Shown: one piece after another, positions 24,770 through 37,989 of the stretch
How the letters are laid out: the number at the start of each line of letters is the position of its first letter
How positions within the stretch are numbered: the stretch's first letter is position 1
Assembly: GCF_963576615.1 (NCBI RefSeq)
Contig: NC_088714.1
Coordinates: forward strand, 51,333,723-51,397,722
From: Watersipora subatra
Lineage: Eukaryota > Bryozoa > Gymnolaemata > Cheilostomatida > Watersiporidae
DNA: 64,000 bases
Direction: 5' to 3'
Made by a program: the position numbers and the translations under genes
The notes under the pieces: generated by a model
Databases searched by the model: none
What the model was told of the DNA's origin: nothing
The model's input: the letters and a program-made list of their open reading frames with translations, nothing else

Positions 24770-25140
24770 TACATAAAAATTTAGTTTGTTTTATCAAAAA
24801 GTATCAGTATTTTTCTACCACTTTTGATTGTTTTTTATGTTTGAGGTGATCTGACTGCCAGCATGTTTCAAGATTAAAATCAAAAAAACTTGATCATGGT
24901 TAAAATGCTCAGAAGAAGAATCCGTGCGAAAGGATGTCACTAGCTCATATCGTTGCTATAGTTTATAGTGTCTATTGCATTCAAGTTACAGCATTACGTG
25001 CCTCTATTATATCAGTCATTCAAGTTTTATCAATTTTAGCATTGAAACATATTGGCTGACATTTCATTTTAAATATCAAAATCAATCGCAAATAATAAAA
25101 AATATTGATACTTACTGATAGAACCAACTAAAATTTTGTG
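24770..25140. mobile_element. Palindromic MITE, family 1
   Basis: Ends CAGTATTTTTCTACCACTTT and ...AATAATAAAAAATATTGATAC, with the GTGCGAAAGGATGTCACTAG core shared with 14925-15270. It lies just before the long 30-bp array in dispanin C. Confidence 0.7.
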
Positions 25141-25207
25141 TTGAGTTCCTCTTTAATGACGTAAAGTCATCACTGCTGTGCAACATAAACTTTACTATTC
25201 CTAAACT

Positions 25208-25755
25208 TTTAGTCAAGTAGGTTGCACGTACCACCCTGCTAATCGGGTAAGTTGCCCGTACCTCCCTGCTAATCGGGTAGGTTGCACGTACCACCTTGCT
25301 AATCGGGTAAGTTGCCCGTACCACTCTGCCAATCGGGTAGGTTGCTCGTACCACCCTGCTAATCGGGTAGGTTGCCCGCACCACCCGGCTAATCGGGTAG
25401 GTTGCCCGTACCACCCTGCTAATCGGGTAGGTTACCCGTACCACCCTGCTAATCGGGTAGGTTGCTCGTAGCACCCTGCTAATCGGGTAGGATGCCCATA
25501 GCACCGTGCTAATCGTGTAGGTTGCCCGTACCACCCTGCTAATCAGGTAGGATGCCCATACCACCCTGCTAATCGAGTAGGTTGCCCGTACCACCCTGCT
25601 AATCGGGTAGGATGCCCGTACTACCTTGCTAATTGGGTAGGTTGCCCGTACCATCCTGGTAGTCGGGTAGGTTGCCCGTACCACCTTGCTAATTGGGTGA
25701 GTTGCACTTACCACCCTGCTAGTCGGGTAGGTTGCCAGTACTACCCTGCTAACAG
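25208..25755. repeat. 30-bp tandem repeat, long array (~18 copies)
   Basis: Units of CCACCCTGCTAATCGGGTAG plus GTTGCCCGTA. The minus frame 25112-25837 (241 codons, 10-residue period YPISRVVRAT) is open only because the period is 30. The flanking sequence in that frame is intron DNA shared with other copies, so I do not call a gene. Confidence 0.92.
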
Positions 25756-26744
25756 TTTCAATAACAAGAAAAAAGGAGACTTCAAGATGAGAATTAAAAC
25801 TCTCATGATAGCTCATGCAGAAAGCCACAATGGGCACACCTAACGAGATGATGAGCCACGATGCATGAAACAGGGGATTACACTCTTACAGATTGGCTGT
25901 AAAGATTATTTATATTGGTCAAAGGATGGAACTGATATGCTTCTAATGGCATTGTGAAGCTTGGTTGTAAAACTTTTACATCTTCTTGTCTTATTGGTTA
26001 TTATTTCCCTAAATGTACAAAAACGTGACTAAACAAGGTACAAAACTAGTGAGCTTACAATATAGCACCAAGAAGGGACTTACGGTGTCATTGTTTATTA
26101 AAGAACTGTATTGACTGACTAGTTTATACTTACCACGACAGGTCTCTAGTGAGGCCATACCCCACATGATAATTACTATCAGGCCTGGAAGACAAAAGCC
26201 ATAAAATTGTATGATAATTGACATCAGGCCTGGAGACCAATACCAGCACAAAAACTTGATAACTGACAAGGTCAAGTGAATTTTGACGTGCTCCATTGTA
26301 GTAGAAACCTTCTGTACCACTCGGTAAGATGGTTGGAGAGGTTGCCGACTAGCTGGATATTGAGCATACTGAGAAGCATAGTGCCCTGTTTGCTTCTCAG
26401 GGTGCTGGACTTTTTGTCCTGAATAAGTGGTGGCTGGTTGTCCTGGGTAGAAATTAGGTTGATTTTTAGTGTGTTGTTCAGGATATTGGGAAGTTTTCCA
26501 TGATATAGAGATGCTTGTTGGTGAGAGTAAGAAGAAACCGGCCGTTTCGGGTATGGGGTAGCATGTTGTCCAGGGTATGGAGCCCCTTGTTGGCCAGGGT
26601 ATGGAGCCTCTTGCTGTCCCGGGTACAGAGCGGCCTGTTGTTCAGTATAGGGAGGCTGTTGAGCTGCATAGGCTTCAGACTGCCCGTAGTTTGGCGGTTG
26701 AGAAACTTGATTATAAGTTTCATTTTGTTGAAGATCTACAAGTA

Positions 26745-27888
26745 CAGTCAAACATGGATAACTCGTCCACGGATAGCTCGAACACATGGTTAATTCGAAC
26801 GGTTTCTTTGGTCCGTTCCCACGTAATGATAAATTGCTATAGATAACTCGAACTCAACACTGTTAATTCAAACTGTTTTTTTGCCCAACGGCTACCGAAA
26901 CGATTGTTATCGCTTTAGAAAATCATTTTATTCAAAGCCATAGAGGTAAACCTCATCTTTTCGTAATTCATAAGCGTTGTTATTACCACCATCGGCAAAA
27001 TAATTTTGTCAACAACATTTCTAAAGGTTTGGTCAAATTTGATTTATACTGCTATACGATTAATAGCACGGGCTTGCCGGGTCACGCGCGCAAGGATTTT
27101 TGCCACGCACATACAAAACAAAAACAGCATGTTGTTTTGTATGTGCGTGGTGAAAATCTTTGAGTGCGTGACCCGGCTAGCCCGTGACGAATAGTTTTCC
27201 GACGTTGATTCCGTGTTGAATCAACGTCGGAATGTTGAATGTTTAAAACGTCTTAGTTGTTTTTATTAAACGTATACGTTGTCTCAGCTAAAAAAACTAT
27301 TCATCGTTTGACCTAAACACAGAATACGTGTGTACATTCAATAAGTATCCATTCAAAAAATGTGAGTGATATACAATGTACCGTTAAACCTCGTAAAACT
27401 TTTAATTGAACTGCCTCGGAGTGTTGCTCTTAACGAATCCCAGGTAAAGTAAGGGATTTTTCTTTGGTAACTTTTTCTTGAAGTTGCATAAACTTCAAGA
27501 AAAATCGGCAAAATTGATCGTGGGTAAAACGCTCAAAAGAAAAAGATGTCTTTTCTTTTGAGCATTTCAACAACGATCAAGTTTTGCCAATGTCAATCTA
27601 AAAAAACGTCCTGGCAATAACATCACCTCAAACAACAAACCAATCTCAAGTGATAGAAAAATCTCTATACTTTTTGATAAAAACGTTTTAAACTTTACAT
27701 TAGAAGCATTTAATTTGAAACAAGCCATTTGTGCTTTTGATTTATATTATAGTTTGCATATGTACATGTATCTACTAATAAATAAGTAAATACATGGACT
27801 TGTGACAGTGCTCTGATAACTTGAACGCTCTGATAATTCGAACACTTTTGCTCGGTCCCTTGAAGTTCGAGTTATCCATGTTTGACTG
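26745..27888. mobile_element. pogo/Tigger-type DNA element in intron 1 of dispanin C
   Basis: The left end CAGTCAAACATGGATAACTC and the inverted right end GAGTTATCCATGTTTGACTG are flanked by TA at 26743-26744 and 27889-27890. Dispanins A and B give the empty site (CTACAAGTA...TATGC). No transposase frame spans it, so it is non-autonomous. It includes a hairpin at 27059-27185 with CACGCGCAAGGATTTTTGCC-like arms and a family-1-like palindrome near 27530. Confidence 0.85.
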
Positions 27889-27966
27889 TATATGCATAAC
27901 AAAAGCATTTGTCAGGGTTCACGATGTCACTGCAACAGGCAGCCTTTACCTAACTCTGTTTGCTAA

Positions 27967-28150
27967 AATACAGTAAAACCTCTATTGGAGCACCATAGAG
28001 TTGTATTGTTTAACTTTTGTCCCATTTATTAGAGGTGACGTTCAAATAGAGGATAGCGCTGTATTTTTCAACCCTTTTCGTATGGTGGCTTTCTTTTAGA
28101 GGTGGCATTCAAATAGAGGTTTTTTGGCATTGTCTGTGGAAACAGTCGCA
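27967..28150. mobile_element. CAGTAAAACCTCTATTGG MITE
   Basis: Starts CAGTAAAACCTCTATTGG and ends near AATAGAGGTTTTTTGGCATT; the inverted ends share ACCTCTATT. It is related to 21294-21400 in the equivalent intron of dispanin B. Confidence 0.6.
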
Positions 28151-28344
28151 TTAATCTAAATTCAGCACCCGATGATGATGCAGGATATATTAATGCTTGT
28201 CCTAAAACTCATTAAAAACAAATATACTAGAACTGCATCAACGCAAAAATCTGATGTCTCAATCCTGATAATACAATAGGCCTAATTGCATGTGTCACAA
28301 GAGTTGACAGTAATTCAAACAATGATGTAATAGATGGGCTGTAT

Positions 28345-29302
28345 CTGTTACAGCTTTTCCATAGTATTTTGTGTCAGCCAACTGATTCCACTGATATTTT
28401 ATTGATGCTAGATCAAACTATCGGCTCATATAAGCTTCACGAAAGCCGAGAAGGTGACTGCCTGTTCCCAGCAGTAAAATGATAAACTCCGCCTCATTTT
28501 GGCCATTTTCACTGAAATAAAAGTAGTAAAATTAGATAGCACTCGTCACATTTGCTGCAATTAACCATTCACATACAATTACTAAAACGCACCTTGTTTA
28601 TTTAAACTTTCTATTAATGGGGTTGACCTCAGCGGCTGCACCGAAATCCTGATGCCACCTCTGTGATGTAACCGGATGGGTAGGATTAGTCATGCTGTCC
28701 TTAGGATGTATATGTGGATGTGGATGGCCAGTATTTTTTTGCACTAACTACCCTAATGTCTTTAGTTGACCACCACGTACATATATATATATATAGCTTC
28801 ACAGTTTATCTTCAAGTCAGACTAGTTGGAATTGTAGTAGAAAGAAGAACAGGTCAGTGTATTACACCATATTTTTCTGTCAAATTTGAAGAATGAACTA
28901 TGCTTTATTATTGCTTTGTTTTTGCTTGTTATATAACTATTCAAATATGGATTTTGTCTAATTAGTACTATGTAATTGCAGGCTTCACGGTACTGGATAA
29001 TGCCTTACTTATTGCTAATAAATCAGTTATGAGGCAAACTTCCAGATCAGTAAAGTCTCCTTAATTACGCAACTCCAAATAACAATCCGAGTTTTCGGGG
29101 GTCTTTTACAAAACCCTACAGATGGGCTGTACCTGTTACAGCTTTTCCATAGTCGTCTGTGTCAGCCATTATTCCACTGATATTTTATGGATGCTAGATC
29201 AAACTATCGGCTCATATAAGCTTTACGAAAGCCGAGAAGGTGACTGCCTGTTCCCAGCAGTAAAATGATAAACTCCGCCTCATTTTGGCCATTTTCACTG
29301 AA
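28345..29302. repeat. Local duplication of the exon 1 region of dispanin C
   Basis: About 170 bp (28345-28517) recur at 29133-29302 with the same phrases (GCCGAGAAGGTGACTGCCTG, AACTCCGCCTCATTTTGGCC). The copies are separated by about 600 bp with no recognised gene. The distal exon 1 is intact and the proximal one is broken. Confidence 0.8.
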
Positions 29303-29631
29303 ATGTCTGGTAAATATTAGTGCAAAACTTTCCAGCTTGTTTACTGAAAGAAAATGAAAATCTCAACTTGTTAAAATTCATCTATATAAGCAATAATTTC
29401 TCTCGGTAATCAATGGACAAAAAAACATAGGGATTATTTAACCAACAATATTTATCACCCTTGGTGAAGCGTTTCCTTATTATTTTAAACCACGCCACAA
29501 CATAGCTTGTTATTTAGTAGAAAAATAGACACTTAAAAAGCAGATTTATACCTTGAGTGTCCTGGTTCTTACTTTATCTTTCAGTAGTGGTGTTTGGACG
29601 TTAATAAGGACTTTATACAGATTTGGAGTAA

Positions 29632-29998
29632 ATCTTTTCAGAAATTATCAGTATAATTTGTAATTGTTTTTGATGTTTGAGGTGATCTGATGGTCAGGAT
29701 GATTTTTTCATTATTTAAGTTTTTCAACACTTAATCGCGGTTAGAACGCTCAGAAAAAAGTACATGTAAAATGACATCATTAGTTGCTATTATTGCTATA
29801 GTTGATATCGGTTTTTGTGTTCAATTTGCAGAGTTATGTGTTTCTATTATGTCAATTTTTTTGCAACAATATGTATCATAATCCCAGTTTAATTTTCTTG
29901 GAGTGTTTAGCCGCCATCAAATTCAGTCAATTTCAATCTTGAAACATCATAAATGGTAGAAAAATATCAATATTCTCTGATAAAATCATTTAAAATTT
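29632..29998. mobile_element. Palindromic MITE, family 1, upstream of dispanin C
   Basis: Contains GATGTTTGAGGTGATCTGAT, AACGCTCAGAAAAAAGTACA and the inverted right end ATAAATGGTAGAAAAATATC. Same position relative to exon 1 as the copy at 5612-6012. Confidence 0.7.
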
Positions 29999-30168
29999 TG
30001 CCCGCGTTCAATTTTAAAAAGTAGGCACCCAAAGGTTAAAAACTTCAAAATAAGAACGGAATTTAAATATAGTAGACGCTCTTTCTTATTACGTAAATAT
30101 CCTGTACAGAAAATGGTTTTGTTATAGAAGCATTCACTGTATAGCAGCGTCTCTCAGACAATAATATA

Positions 30169-30670
30169 CAGGTAGCCGCCGACTTAGGACCTATGTGACA
30201 TACGCCCACCCGACTTTACGACCACAGCTGTGGGAAGGCCAGGCAGTTCAGTGCGAAGCGTAGCGAAATCTGCTCTTCATTATTTTTGTAAAGCTTTTTC
30301 ATTTTGTTTTTGTTAGGGTGATTTTTTCTCTGCCACACGACATCAACAATAATTTTTCTCGAAATTACAATTTCGCTGTTTGTGCACTGATTATATATGT
30401 TATTAAAAATACATTTTGCTTGCTATTGTGAGTTCAGCGTTATCCATTATGGTAAAAACCAACTCGCACACTGATAAATAATAAAATCTTAGTTAAAAGT
30501 TTGAAGTTTACTAAAATACATACTAAAAATTTCTTCAAGTGTGTGTTTAGTAAGCTAGATTCATTTAAGTTACATCAGAATCGACAGATTGTACAGAATT
30601 GACTTATGCCCGAAACAATTTACGACCGGCCTGTCGAAACAAAATGCTGTCGTAAGTTGGCGACTACCTG
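30169..30670. mobile_element. pogo/Tigger-like MITE, uninterrupted copy
   Basis: Ends CAGGTAGCCGCCGACTTAGG and ...AAGTTGGCGACTACCTG, flanked by TA at 30167-30168 and 30671-30672. It is the paralogue of 6322-7542 without the nested foldback. Confidence 0.8.
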
Positions 30671-30672
30671 TA

Positions 30673-33600
30673 GCCTCATTCAAGCCTTCTTACGGGGAAG
30701 TTAGTATTTTTTTCAAGCTTCTGGTTTTAATCTTTGCATTTGTAACATTTTACTTTGCCTAACATCAATATAAAAGTTGTTGTTAACACTCCTGGACAGG
30801 TGACAAACGTACGCTTTAATCGACCAATAATATAAATTGTTTTGCTAATTTTTGTTATAAACTAAGTTGTTACTGTTTTTTGGTATAAAAAACTGTTTTA
30901 TTTTATCAATAATTTTATTCTTGACTCTGCATTATTGCATACTTGCTTACTTATGGTATTGTAGTTTCGCAGTCTGGTTAACAAGAGATTCACTACCACA
31001 AACTATTAGCCAATAAATAAAATTATAACTCACTGCACTTTGTTAACACCAGTTGGAACCTTTGTTGCATTATTATAACTGAGAGAGGCGTTACATCTAC
31101 TACACCATATCGGATGTGTGCATACATGCAGTATTATAGCCTCCATCAAACAAAAAACATGCAAAAATGGAATTTCGAATTTTTGCTACATAGATTATTA
31201 TATTTCCATATTTTTTATAATAAAAATAATTATTTCACAATATTAAAAACATTAGCTACTAGTTCATTGTGCACACGCATGCACCACGTAGATGCAAAAG
31301 CATTAAACTAGCATAAATATGGGGTACGTGGTGAACGCTCTCCTAGTCTTGAAACATTAATGTCAGCATGTTTTGCTATATATAATGAAAAACTATTGGT
31401 TTTAATCAAACAAAACAACTCGATAGGAATTCTAAGTGTAAAGCAAAATTATGAAAACTGTAGGTAAACTCTAATAATCTCAGTTAAGAAAGACAAAAGA
31501 AGTTAAATGAGATTGTTAAACTTTTAGTTTTTCTCTAATCTTTGTTCTATATCCCATGAAGTTATTTGAAACAACTTCTCAGGAAATTATGTGTATGTAA
31601 TGTGCAAGTGATGTGTACATAATATGCCAAAGTTTATGGTTAATATGCAAATTGTATTTATCTAAATTATTGTGACTGAAAGTTATACAAACAGGGTTGT
31701 GACAATACTAAGCACAGTCATAACTTAGACTTGTTAAGTACACTATGATGCCCAGATGTAAAATACACGGCAGTCACAGCAGATTCTTGCCCACGCTATA
31801 GATATCCATATAGATGCATTAGCCGTCCTGTAGCATTAGTAAGCATACCACATTCATGTAGTATACTTACGTTATGTACTTTTACTAGTGCAACTATTTT
31901 CTAGAGCGCAGTAAGCAGTATGGTGCAGTGACGCATTGCCTACTGCGCAGTGTGCAGTGCTGGCTGCAGTGGGAAGTTTTACATTAAATTGTACACACAT
32001 GAATAGCACATTGTCAAGTGATTTCAGACTCATGTATTGAATTGGCTTTGACACAACCACAACACAATTACAAGGTGGGATAACTGCTCAAATTGGTGGG
32101 TGAGTTGATAAACAAATTGCTTACAATGCTGTATATAGCTGATATGAAGACCGATGTCTGAGCTTTGATTATATGTATGCTTAGGATTAGCTGTCATATC
32201 AACACAGAATACTTAAGCTTATCTTAGCCGCCAGAATGTCTCAGGCAGACCTAGAGGGTGGCAGTAGATTTCTCTAACACTAATTCTCACCATCTAATCA
32301 CCTCTCACACCAAAAGCACACTTTTTCAGTTGAGAACAGACACGCGTGATTAAATAAGTCAATGGTAGTAACCTTGACGCAAGCAAATCTGAAGCTGTGT
32401 AGGTGATTAAACTTTTATGCACCATTGATTACGGTGAAAATTATTGGGTGATGTGCAGTAACAGTAAAACTGCAGTACAGTTGTTTGAAAAGTCAGTTGA
32501 TTCACAGTATCAACTTCGTACTGATGCGTAGGTGCAGCACACATGCAGTTTCAAGTTTTGAAGAATGTGCATGGCAGTAGGCATGAATTGCTGGGCTTCA
32601 GGTTAAGTGTCATAGAAATAAATGGGCAGTAGATACGAGTAGATAGTTTGCATTAGGAAGGCAGTTGCAGTAGCAGTAAATGTCTAAATCACATTAGGAA
32701 AGTGTACTGCACTGCAAAACTACTGCGTAGTGCACTGCAATGGCGCAGTGCAGTTTTAATCTGTTTTATGGGTTCTTACTCATAATAGGAAACTATAAAG
32801 TTTTTAATATATACATAAAAACAAGAGGTTAAAGTTGAACTCTTAGCAGAGGCCTCAGTGGTGCTGAGGATGGCATCAACCTTTGGTTTGCTCTCTGAAA
32901 CTGTACTCATTTCCAGTCAACCAAGTTTTTTGCAATTCAGTTCCAACATGTTTGGTAAAGATTACAAGCAATTGTTTGTGCTCTTTAAAAACACACAGCC
33001 TCTTATTGCAGCAAGCTAAGCAGGTGTCAAATACTAATCTTTGGAGTGCACTACTAGAAAGCTAATGAAATTCCAAAACACCATTGTGAATAACAAAGCC
33101 ACCAAACTGTGGAGATTTCAGCACTGAATTGTGACAGTACAAGCTAAATACTATTAGAAATGTAATATACATGCAATGCTAAGAAGAGCTGAGCTGTCAT
33201 TCTTTTTTATTGCCTGGTGTTTCAAGTTTGTTGAGGCCGGCCAACATCACATAAAGCAAAATCGAATGTACTCTTTATTCTTAGAAAAAATAAGAAGTAT
33301 TTAGTTACTTATTCCAAGTGTGAGTCATGTGATCCCTTTCAAACATCATCATATTTTAATGTTTGTTAAAACAAGACTAATTTATCTTCTATATTCTTCA
33401 ACACTTCTGTAAAAAAAATTCTGGTATTGTATTATTTATTTTATAAATTTCCGGCATTGTGTATTGTATTATTTATTTTATACATTTCTGGTATTGTGTA
33501 TTGTATAATTTATTTTTGTTGAAGTCCATTATTTAGGTTGTTTCAGCTTCATTTTGGAATCAATGTGTGTAGATACCAAATCATGTACCAAATCGATGTA

Positions 33601-33900
33601 ATAGAACCTGGTATGGTCAAAGAGCTCACTTCCTCAAATAGACAAGCTTTTTTACTGGCTAGTTGGTTGTCTAGAGATTAAATCATATTCATCTTGGAAA
33701 AAGTAGCTCAGTTTCACCCACATTATTTTGAACAAATTCCATCAATTTAATTTGATTACAAGTTGACACGTTGAGGAGTTGTTGTTCATGGTAAGAGAGA
33801 TGGTGTAACTCCAAACTACCTTACTAAGGATAAAATCCCATACAATCACAGCCAATATTGTTTACTTGTTCTTGTATTTGTATTTTGACATATTTACAGC
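30673..33900. repeat. Duplicated non-coding block (paralogue of 7545-9420 and 1-860)
   Basis: Matches 7545-9420 in order, and 31120-31900 also matches 1-860. An extra segment of about 870 bp, rich in CTGCGCAGTG/CACTGC motifs (about 31890-32760), is absent from the other copy and may be a further MITE. No gene recognised; the frames here are short and not shared. Confidence 0.6.
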
Positions 33901-35640
33901 GCACTAGACTGCCAGAATATTTATAAAAATATATCATTCAGCTCTGAAGTCATCAGAATAGTTCCTTGCTGGTTCTGGTTGTTCAGAAAACCAAATATAG
34001 CCTACTTATTAGTGTACCTCGAGTGATTTAGTTTGGATGTATATAAAACCTGTTGTGGCAAATCAGGTAATGTCACGCATGTTTAAACTTCATAGGCCTC
34101 GGTTGCATTTCATGTCAAACATTTTTTTGAGGAAAATTAATTTAGGAGTTATCAAATCTTGCTAGCGTGTATAATAGCTAACAAGTCATTGTTAGACAGT
34201 GTTTGTAACTTGTATATAAAATGAGAGAGTAGTTAGCAGAACTCTGTACAATATGGTTATTTGTGTATAAAAATCACATAATAGACATGATTAAATAAAT
34301 TATAAATATATAATTAAATAATTATAAAATAATTAAATAAAGGATGTACAAAAAAAAGAATTTGCCAAACGTTTGATTACAAAACACACATGGCAATACA
34401 TAGTAAAACTTACTAAGAGTGATGTTATTTAGCATTGGCAGAGTACTAACAGTTAAAAGAGGGTTTGTTTTCCCATACTTTGTAGGCAACTCAGAGTTGC
34501 CTGTACGTTGCTAATAAGCATGCATTGGATTGGTGACATCTCCATAAAAAGCAAGCTGTAAAACAATTTGATCATGGTCTGATAGCATTCCAAAACTAGC
34601 CATGTATGTGGTTAAAATTCTTTCTAAGTAACGAAAAATACTTCACTGGTTCATAGTCACACAAAAAGTAGCCCAAACACAAAATGTGGTCGTTTAATGA
34701 ATGATAATGTCAAAGGTTAATTATATATAGCCACCAATTATTCAATTATCTCTCAGTGTTAGGCTTCCCAGGAAAATAGGTTATTGGTAACAGAGAAACC
34801 GCATATTCAAGAGTTGTTTTCTCAAGTCACTGCTAAAAAGGATTCACCCTTAAAGTTTTGAGGCTAATGGAGTATGATGACAAACAAAAATACTGTCTAC
34901 TTATTAGTACCCAAAATGCTTAGTACCCATTATGCTATTTGCTCAACTTGATTTCCTTGTAAACTAAGGGAAGCATACTATATTTTCATCTCCCTATTGC
35001 AACACTTCATGACGTTGAGTTTCCCTGTCTTTTGTGACTTATCATTCATTGACTAAATATTCTAGTAATAGCTATAGCCGTAATGACAGACAGATTACGA
35101 CATACAGACATACTTTGAGAAATATATATAAAGGTTGACTGAACATGTCTAACAACTAGTGGTATAATAGCCTATTGCTTCGGAATGTTTAACCTGCAAA
35201 CAACAGCTTGGGCTTCAATTACTAATAGCAGCTATGGTGGTGACAGGAATGACATCTAACTGTAAAGGCACTCTGCAACTGGGCATGTCTCCAGCCGTTG
35301 AAATTCCCTGGCCACTGGACTCAACATGTCCAAACAAGGTCATAGAGACATTTTTTGTGTAACACACAATGTTTGTTTGTTACACAAACAATGTCAAGCA
35401 TTGTTTGTGTAACAAACAATGCTATTAAAGACATGCACAGCCTCTGCTAGGCAGACACCGTACTCGGTGTTCAAAGGATTGCTCACAGCATGCGTAATAT
35501 GAAAAGTATGAAGTTTTCTGATTTAAATAGTATATCATTGTACATAGGATCTTGGTAGTATTAACGGTTGTACACCCTGTCTTGAATGTGATTACGTAAG
35601 CTACTTGACAACATCAAACTTGTAAACTATATTGTGTTTA
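33900..35640. other. Non-coding stretch, no supported gene
   Basis: AT-rich DNA with a partial copy of dispersed family 2 (about 35275-35490) that includes an inverted pair of ACAAACAATG motifs near 35360-35420. Nothing else recognised. Confidence 0.5.
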
Positions 35641-35658
35641 CTTGGAAGTATTAACCAT

Positions 35659-36197
35659 AAAGGCCGCTGCACACTACCGCACAAATCTACGTTTAGCTGC
35701 GCAATGGACTGTAACGATTACTTGGTAGTACCAGTAAAGAGTACCTGATTACTTGATTCCCTGTAAGGATTAACGGTAGCTGTTTTTACGTCATCACCAA
35801 CGATAAGGTGTACACACTATAAGCGATTAGCTGTCGCTAACCAACAACCAATTAAAAATGATAAGAAATTGCATTGGTGATATCGCTGGTGTTTTTGTTA
35901 TCTTTTAATTATCTGATTATGTAAGGCATAACGAGCGTAGTTCTTTGCCATGCTTACGAATATGAATTGACACCAATCTTCATAGCTGTTGAAATTAAAT
36001 CCGATGGGGTCAACAAACAGCCGATCAAGATGCTAATAGTTGCGATCATCAGTGTTAAAGTTCAACATGTTGAAAGTCCATTGCATCGTCGCTGATTACG
36101 TTGACCGCTCATCATAAAATGACATCATAGCAGCCCTTCGTTGCAGTCAATTGCACAGCTAATCATCGATTTGAGCGATAGTGTGCACGGGCCTTAA
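35659..36197. mobile_element. MITE with AGGCC.GTGCACACTA ends
   Basis: The left end AGGCCGCTGCACACTACCGC and the right end CGATAGTGTGCACGGGCCT are inverted, flanked by TAA on both sides. A 3-bp TAA duplication suits PIF/Harbinger-type MITEs; that class is inference. Confidence 0.65.
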
Positions 36198-36782
36198 AGC
36201 CGAGTAGTTCATACTTTCGCTGTTTCGCTGTCCAATTAATTTTTATTATTCAGGCGAGATTAAATATTTAGTAAAACCAAATATTTGACAATGGTGCATG
36301 TAATTCATCATAAATTGCTAACCACAAGTTCTGTGAAAAGTATTTGATAATAAATTAATCGAAATACAATTTGACCTCAGCTTACGTCATAAAATGTCTA
36401 CAAATGTGTTGCAAAATGAACTCCAACACTTTTTGGTCTCTTCCCATACTACTGTTAGTAACAACGTGAAGCTTTATTACTATTAATGCAGGTTACGGAA
36501 TTATTATTAATGTTAAAAATAACATAATCAGTGTCACTAGTACCGTTACTAAATAGAGAATCATCAGATGTTAATAGGGCTACAATTTGGGAAACATCAG
36601 TAGATGCAACCCATTTGATACATTTGGTTATTGCAAAAAATAACTTGCGATAGTATTTTAACTATTTTTCCAACTGAAACTCAACTCAATGTGGGCTATA
36701 AAAGCTTTTTTTATTTGCCCAACGTGACCAGCAGATTACTCATTTTTGTTTATTTACAGACATTACAGGCTATTTAATTAAC

Positions 36783-37204
36783 TACCCTAGGACACTTATG
36801 TATTCGCCTCATCTAACTTTCGCGTTTTCGCGGAGTCATCCTCTCGCGAAAATTTCATGAGCGAAACTAAACTATCATAACGAACGATTAAAAACGCGGG
36901 ACTAAATAGCTTTGTTCATTGATAGTCCAAGAAACAAATGGCAGACAGCGATCAAATTGCATTATCGATTTCACCCACACAATTTTACCTGCGGTTCACA
37001 ATTACAAACCAGTCTAGAATTGAAAAAAATTTCTTACCGGTGAACCGAACCTGAGAAATCTAATTATGTTTGTTCCACTGCATTTATTTCCACATCACTA
37101 TATTTTCGCACTTATCAGAGCTGCGGAATTAGGTTGCAGCGAAATTTTACTCCGTATGCTACTCACGAAACTAAATACCAGTGAAATATAAGCGTCCTAG
37201 GGTA
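36783..37204. mobile_element. MITE with CCCTAGGAC inverted ends
   Basis: The left end TACCCTAGGACACTTATGTA and the right end TATAAGCGTCCTAGGGTA are inverted. The interior contains scattered TTCGCG and CGCGAAAA motifs and no frame. Confidence 0.7.
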
Positions 37205-37794
37205 ATCACCAATCAGAAGTGTTTTGTACAAAGCTTACTAAAGTCACATCATGCGGCTCTTGACCACTCATAAACGCTACGTGGCTCGTGATACACAATA
37301 AGTAACAGGTTTTTGATAGAATGTAACAGCGTCTACAATTTGCATATAGCATTTATTAAAGTAATCTAGGTAATTTAATCAATTAATTTATTTTTTAATC
37401 TAAGGTAATTAAAGTAGTATATTTTGGTCTGGTACAATATTTAACCTAACATTATGCAAATGTATATAAAAGAAACAAAAAGTGATAGACTGCTATTTCT
37501 AGAAACAGTTTAAAAATAAACTCCATCATTTTAAAATTAGATAATTTAACTAGTGGCCTGACAACTAAATTCTTTCGAAGCAATTGAATGTGTAAGTATT
37601 TGAAGGTTATTGTCCTAATTTTATTTCCGCTAAGTAATATTATGTACTAGTAGTGTCCCAGTTCCTTATCTCCGTTAGATATCGTCGGCTGTAATAACTA
37701 AGCGTACAATTATTCTTCAACTAGAACGCTTGACTGTCTTATGCACCGAGAGAGATCGTCATGAGTCATTAGTGCGTTCGTAATTATTCTGAGA

Positions 37795-37985
37795 AGTTGC
37801 AAAAGGGCGTAGTGGTATGTATAGTGATTAGTGTACAGGTCTGCACAGCGGACTGTCTGAGTTCAAATCTTATTTTAGGCAATTTTTTCCTAACCTTAAT
37901 ATTGTAGCCCCAAAGAGACGAACGAACTGACAGACGCAGCTCTTATTATAGTAAAGAGCCAGCACCAAAAATTTTGTTGCAAGAG
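37795..37985 (+). mobile_element. tRNA-derived SINE, plus orientation
   Basis: A tRNA-like head with GTAGTGGTATGTATAGTGAT and a B-box-like GAGTTCAAATC, then a tail with GACGAACGAACTGACAGACG matching, inverted, the CTGTTTGTCCGTCTGT tail of the minus-strand copies. Confidence 0.65.
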
Positions 37986-37989
37986 ATTA

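Larger units (their letters stand above)
26134..29169 (-). pseudogene. Dispanin C: decayed CD225 gene copy
   Basis: An intact exon 1 lies at 29169-29133 (starts MADTDDYGKAVT) and exon 2 at 26735-26134 with good splice sites. Exon 2 is 602 bp, not a multiple of three as in copies A, B and D (732, 546, 534). Near 26490-26500 it is 4 bp short compared with copy B and the frame breaks after YHGK, before the CD225 helix. The helix region carries the same 45-bp duplication as copy B. Exon 3 is missing: at about 24090 the flanking DNA of the other copies is joined without the exon. A transposon (26745-27888) sits 10 bp from the exon 2 acceptor. A second, dead exon 1 (28381-28345) has lost its ATG and its GT donor. 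Confidence 0.8.

Noticed and set aside
25112..25837. 241-codon minus frame with 10-residue repeats
   Set aside because: It is explained by the 30-bp minisatellite; shorter arrays of the same unit sit in introns of two other gene copies and no start, domain or splice context supports it.
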